A stretch of 6,486 nt of DNA from Acidimicrobiaceae bacterium (GTDB lineage Bacteria > Actinomycetota > Acidimicrobiia > Acidimicrobiales > RAAP-2). The DNA lies in assembly GCA_003133005.1 (NCBI GenBank), contig PKZI01000073.1:1-6486 (forward strand), written 5' to 3'. The position numbers and the translations under genes are program-made. Positions 6,481 to 6,486 of the stretch are shown piece after piece; position 1 is the first letter of the stretch, and the number at the start of each line of letters is the position of its first letter. The notes under the pieces are model-generated. The model saw only the letters and a list, made by a program, of their open reading frames with translations, was not told where the DNA came from and did no database searches.

Positions 6481-6486
6481 CGCTGG

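Noticed and set aside
1..6486. Search for defence systems, insertion sequences, CRISPR, tRNA/rRNA or a biosynthetic cluster
   Set aside because: No transposase, nuclease, toxin-antitoxin, repeat array, terminal repeat or structured RNA gene was recognised. The genes are ordinary metabolic, transport and regulatory types with no sign of a coordinated new system.

Overview
This 6.5-kb stretch of GC-rich (roughly 60%) bacterial DNA is packed with genes. It looks like chromosome of an actinobacterium, plausibly of the Acidimicrobiia type. The reasons are a GTP-type PEP carboxykinase close to the mycobacterial enzyme, frequent GTG starts, TAnnnT boxes placed immediately upstream of start codons, and a small cysteine-bearing exported protein of a kind common in that phylum. 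The taxonomic call rests on remembered family resemblance, not on a search. All six genes look intact, codon use appears even throughout, and I see no mobile element, tRNA, rRNA or CRISPR array.

Layout. (1) 1-92: leader of the PEP carboxykinase gene, with two inverted repeats and a strong ribosome binding site that points to the GTG at 93 as start. (2) 93-1883 (+): pckG, GTP-dependent phosphoenolpyruvate carboxykinase. (3) 3203-1887 (-): a type II NADH:quinone dehydrogenase, convergent with pckG and separated from it by only 3 bp. (4) 4528-3227 (-): a 12-segment MFS transporter, 23 bp upstream of the dehydrogenase gene and probably co-transcribed with it. (5) 4529-4598: a 70-bp divergent promoter region. 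(6) 4599-5408 (+): a DUF1295 / steroid 5-alpha-reductase-like membrane protein. (7) 5779-5405 (-): a small exported protein of unknown function whose stop codon overlaps that of gene 6. (8) 6403-5789 (-): a TetR-family regulator 9 bp upstream of the exported protein. (9) 6404-6486: the regulator's promoter and a candidate operator.

How the genes relate. pckG (gluconeogenesis/anaplerosis) and ndh (NADH oxidation into the quinone pool) are central-metabolism genes that meet tail to tail, with no room for a terminator between them. The MFS-ndh pair and the TetR-exported protein pair are the two likely operons. The DUF1295 gene is probably a single transcription unit.

I found no evidence of a novel multi-gene system. 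The most interesting leads are modest: candidate leaderless promoters at GTG starts, convergent gene ends that touch or overlap, a repeated CAACGA box by the regulator, and an uncharacterised exported four-cysteine protein coupled to that regulator.
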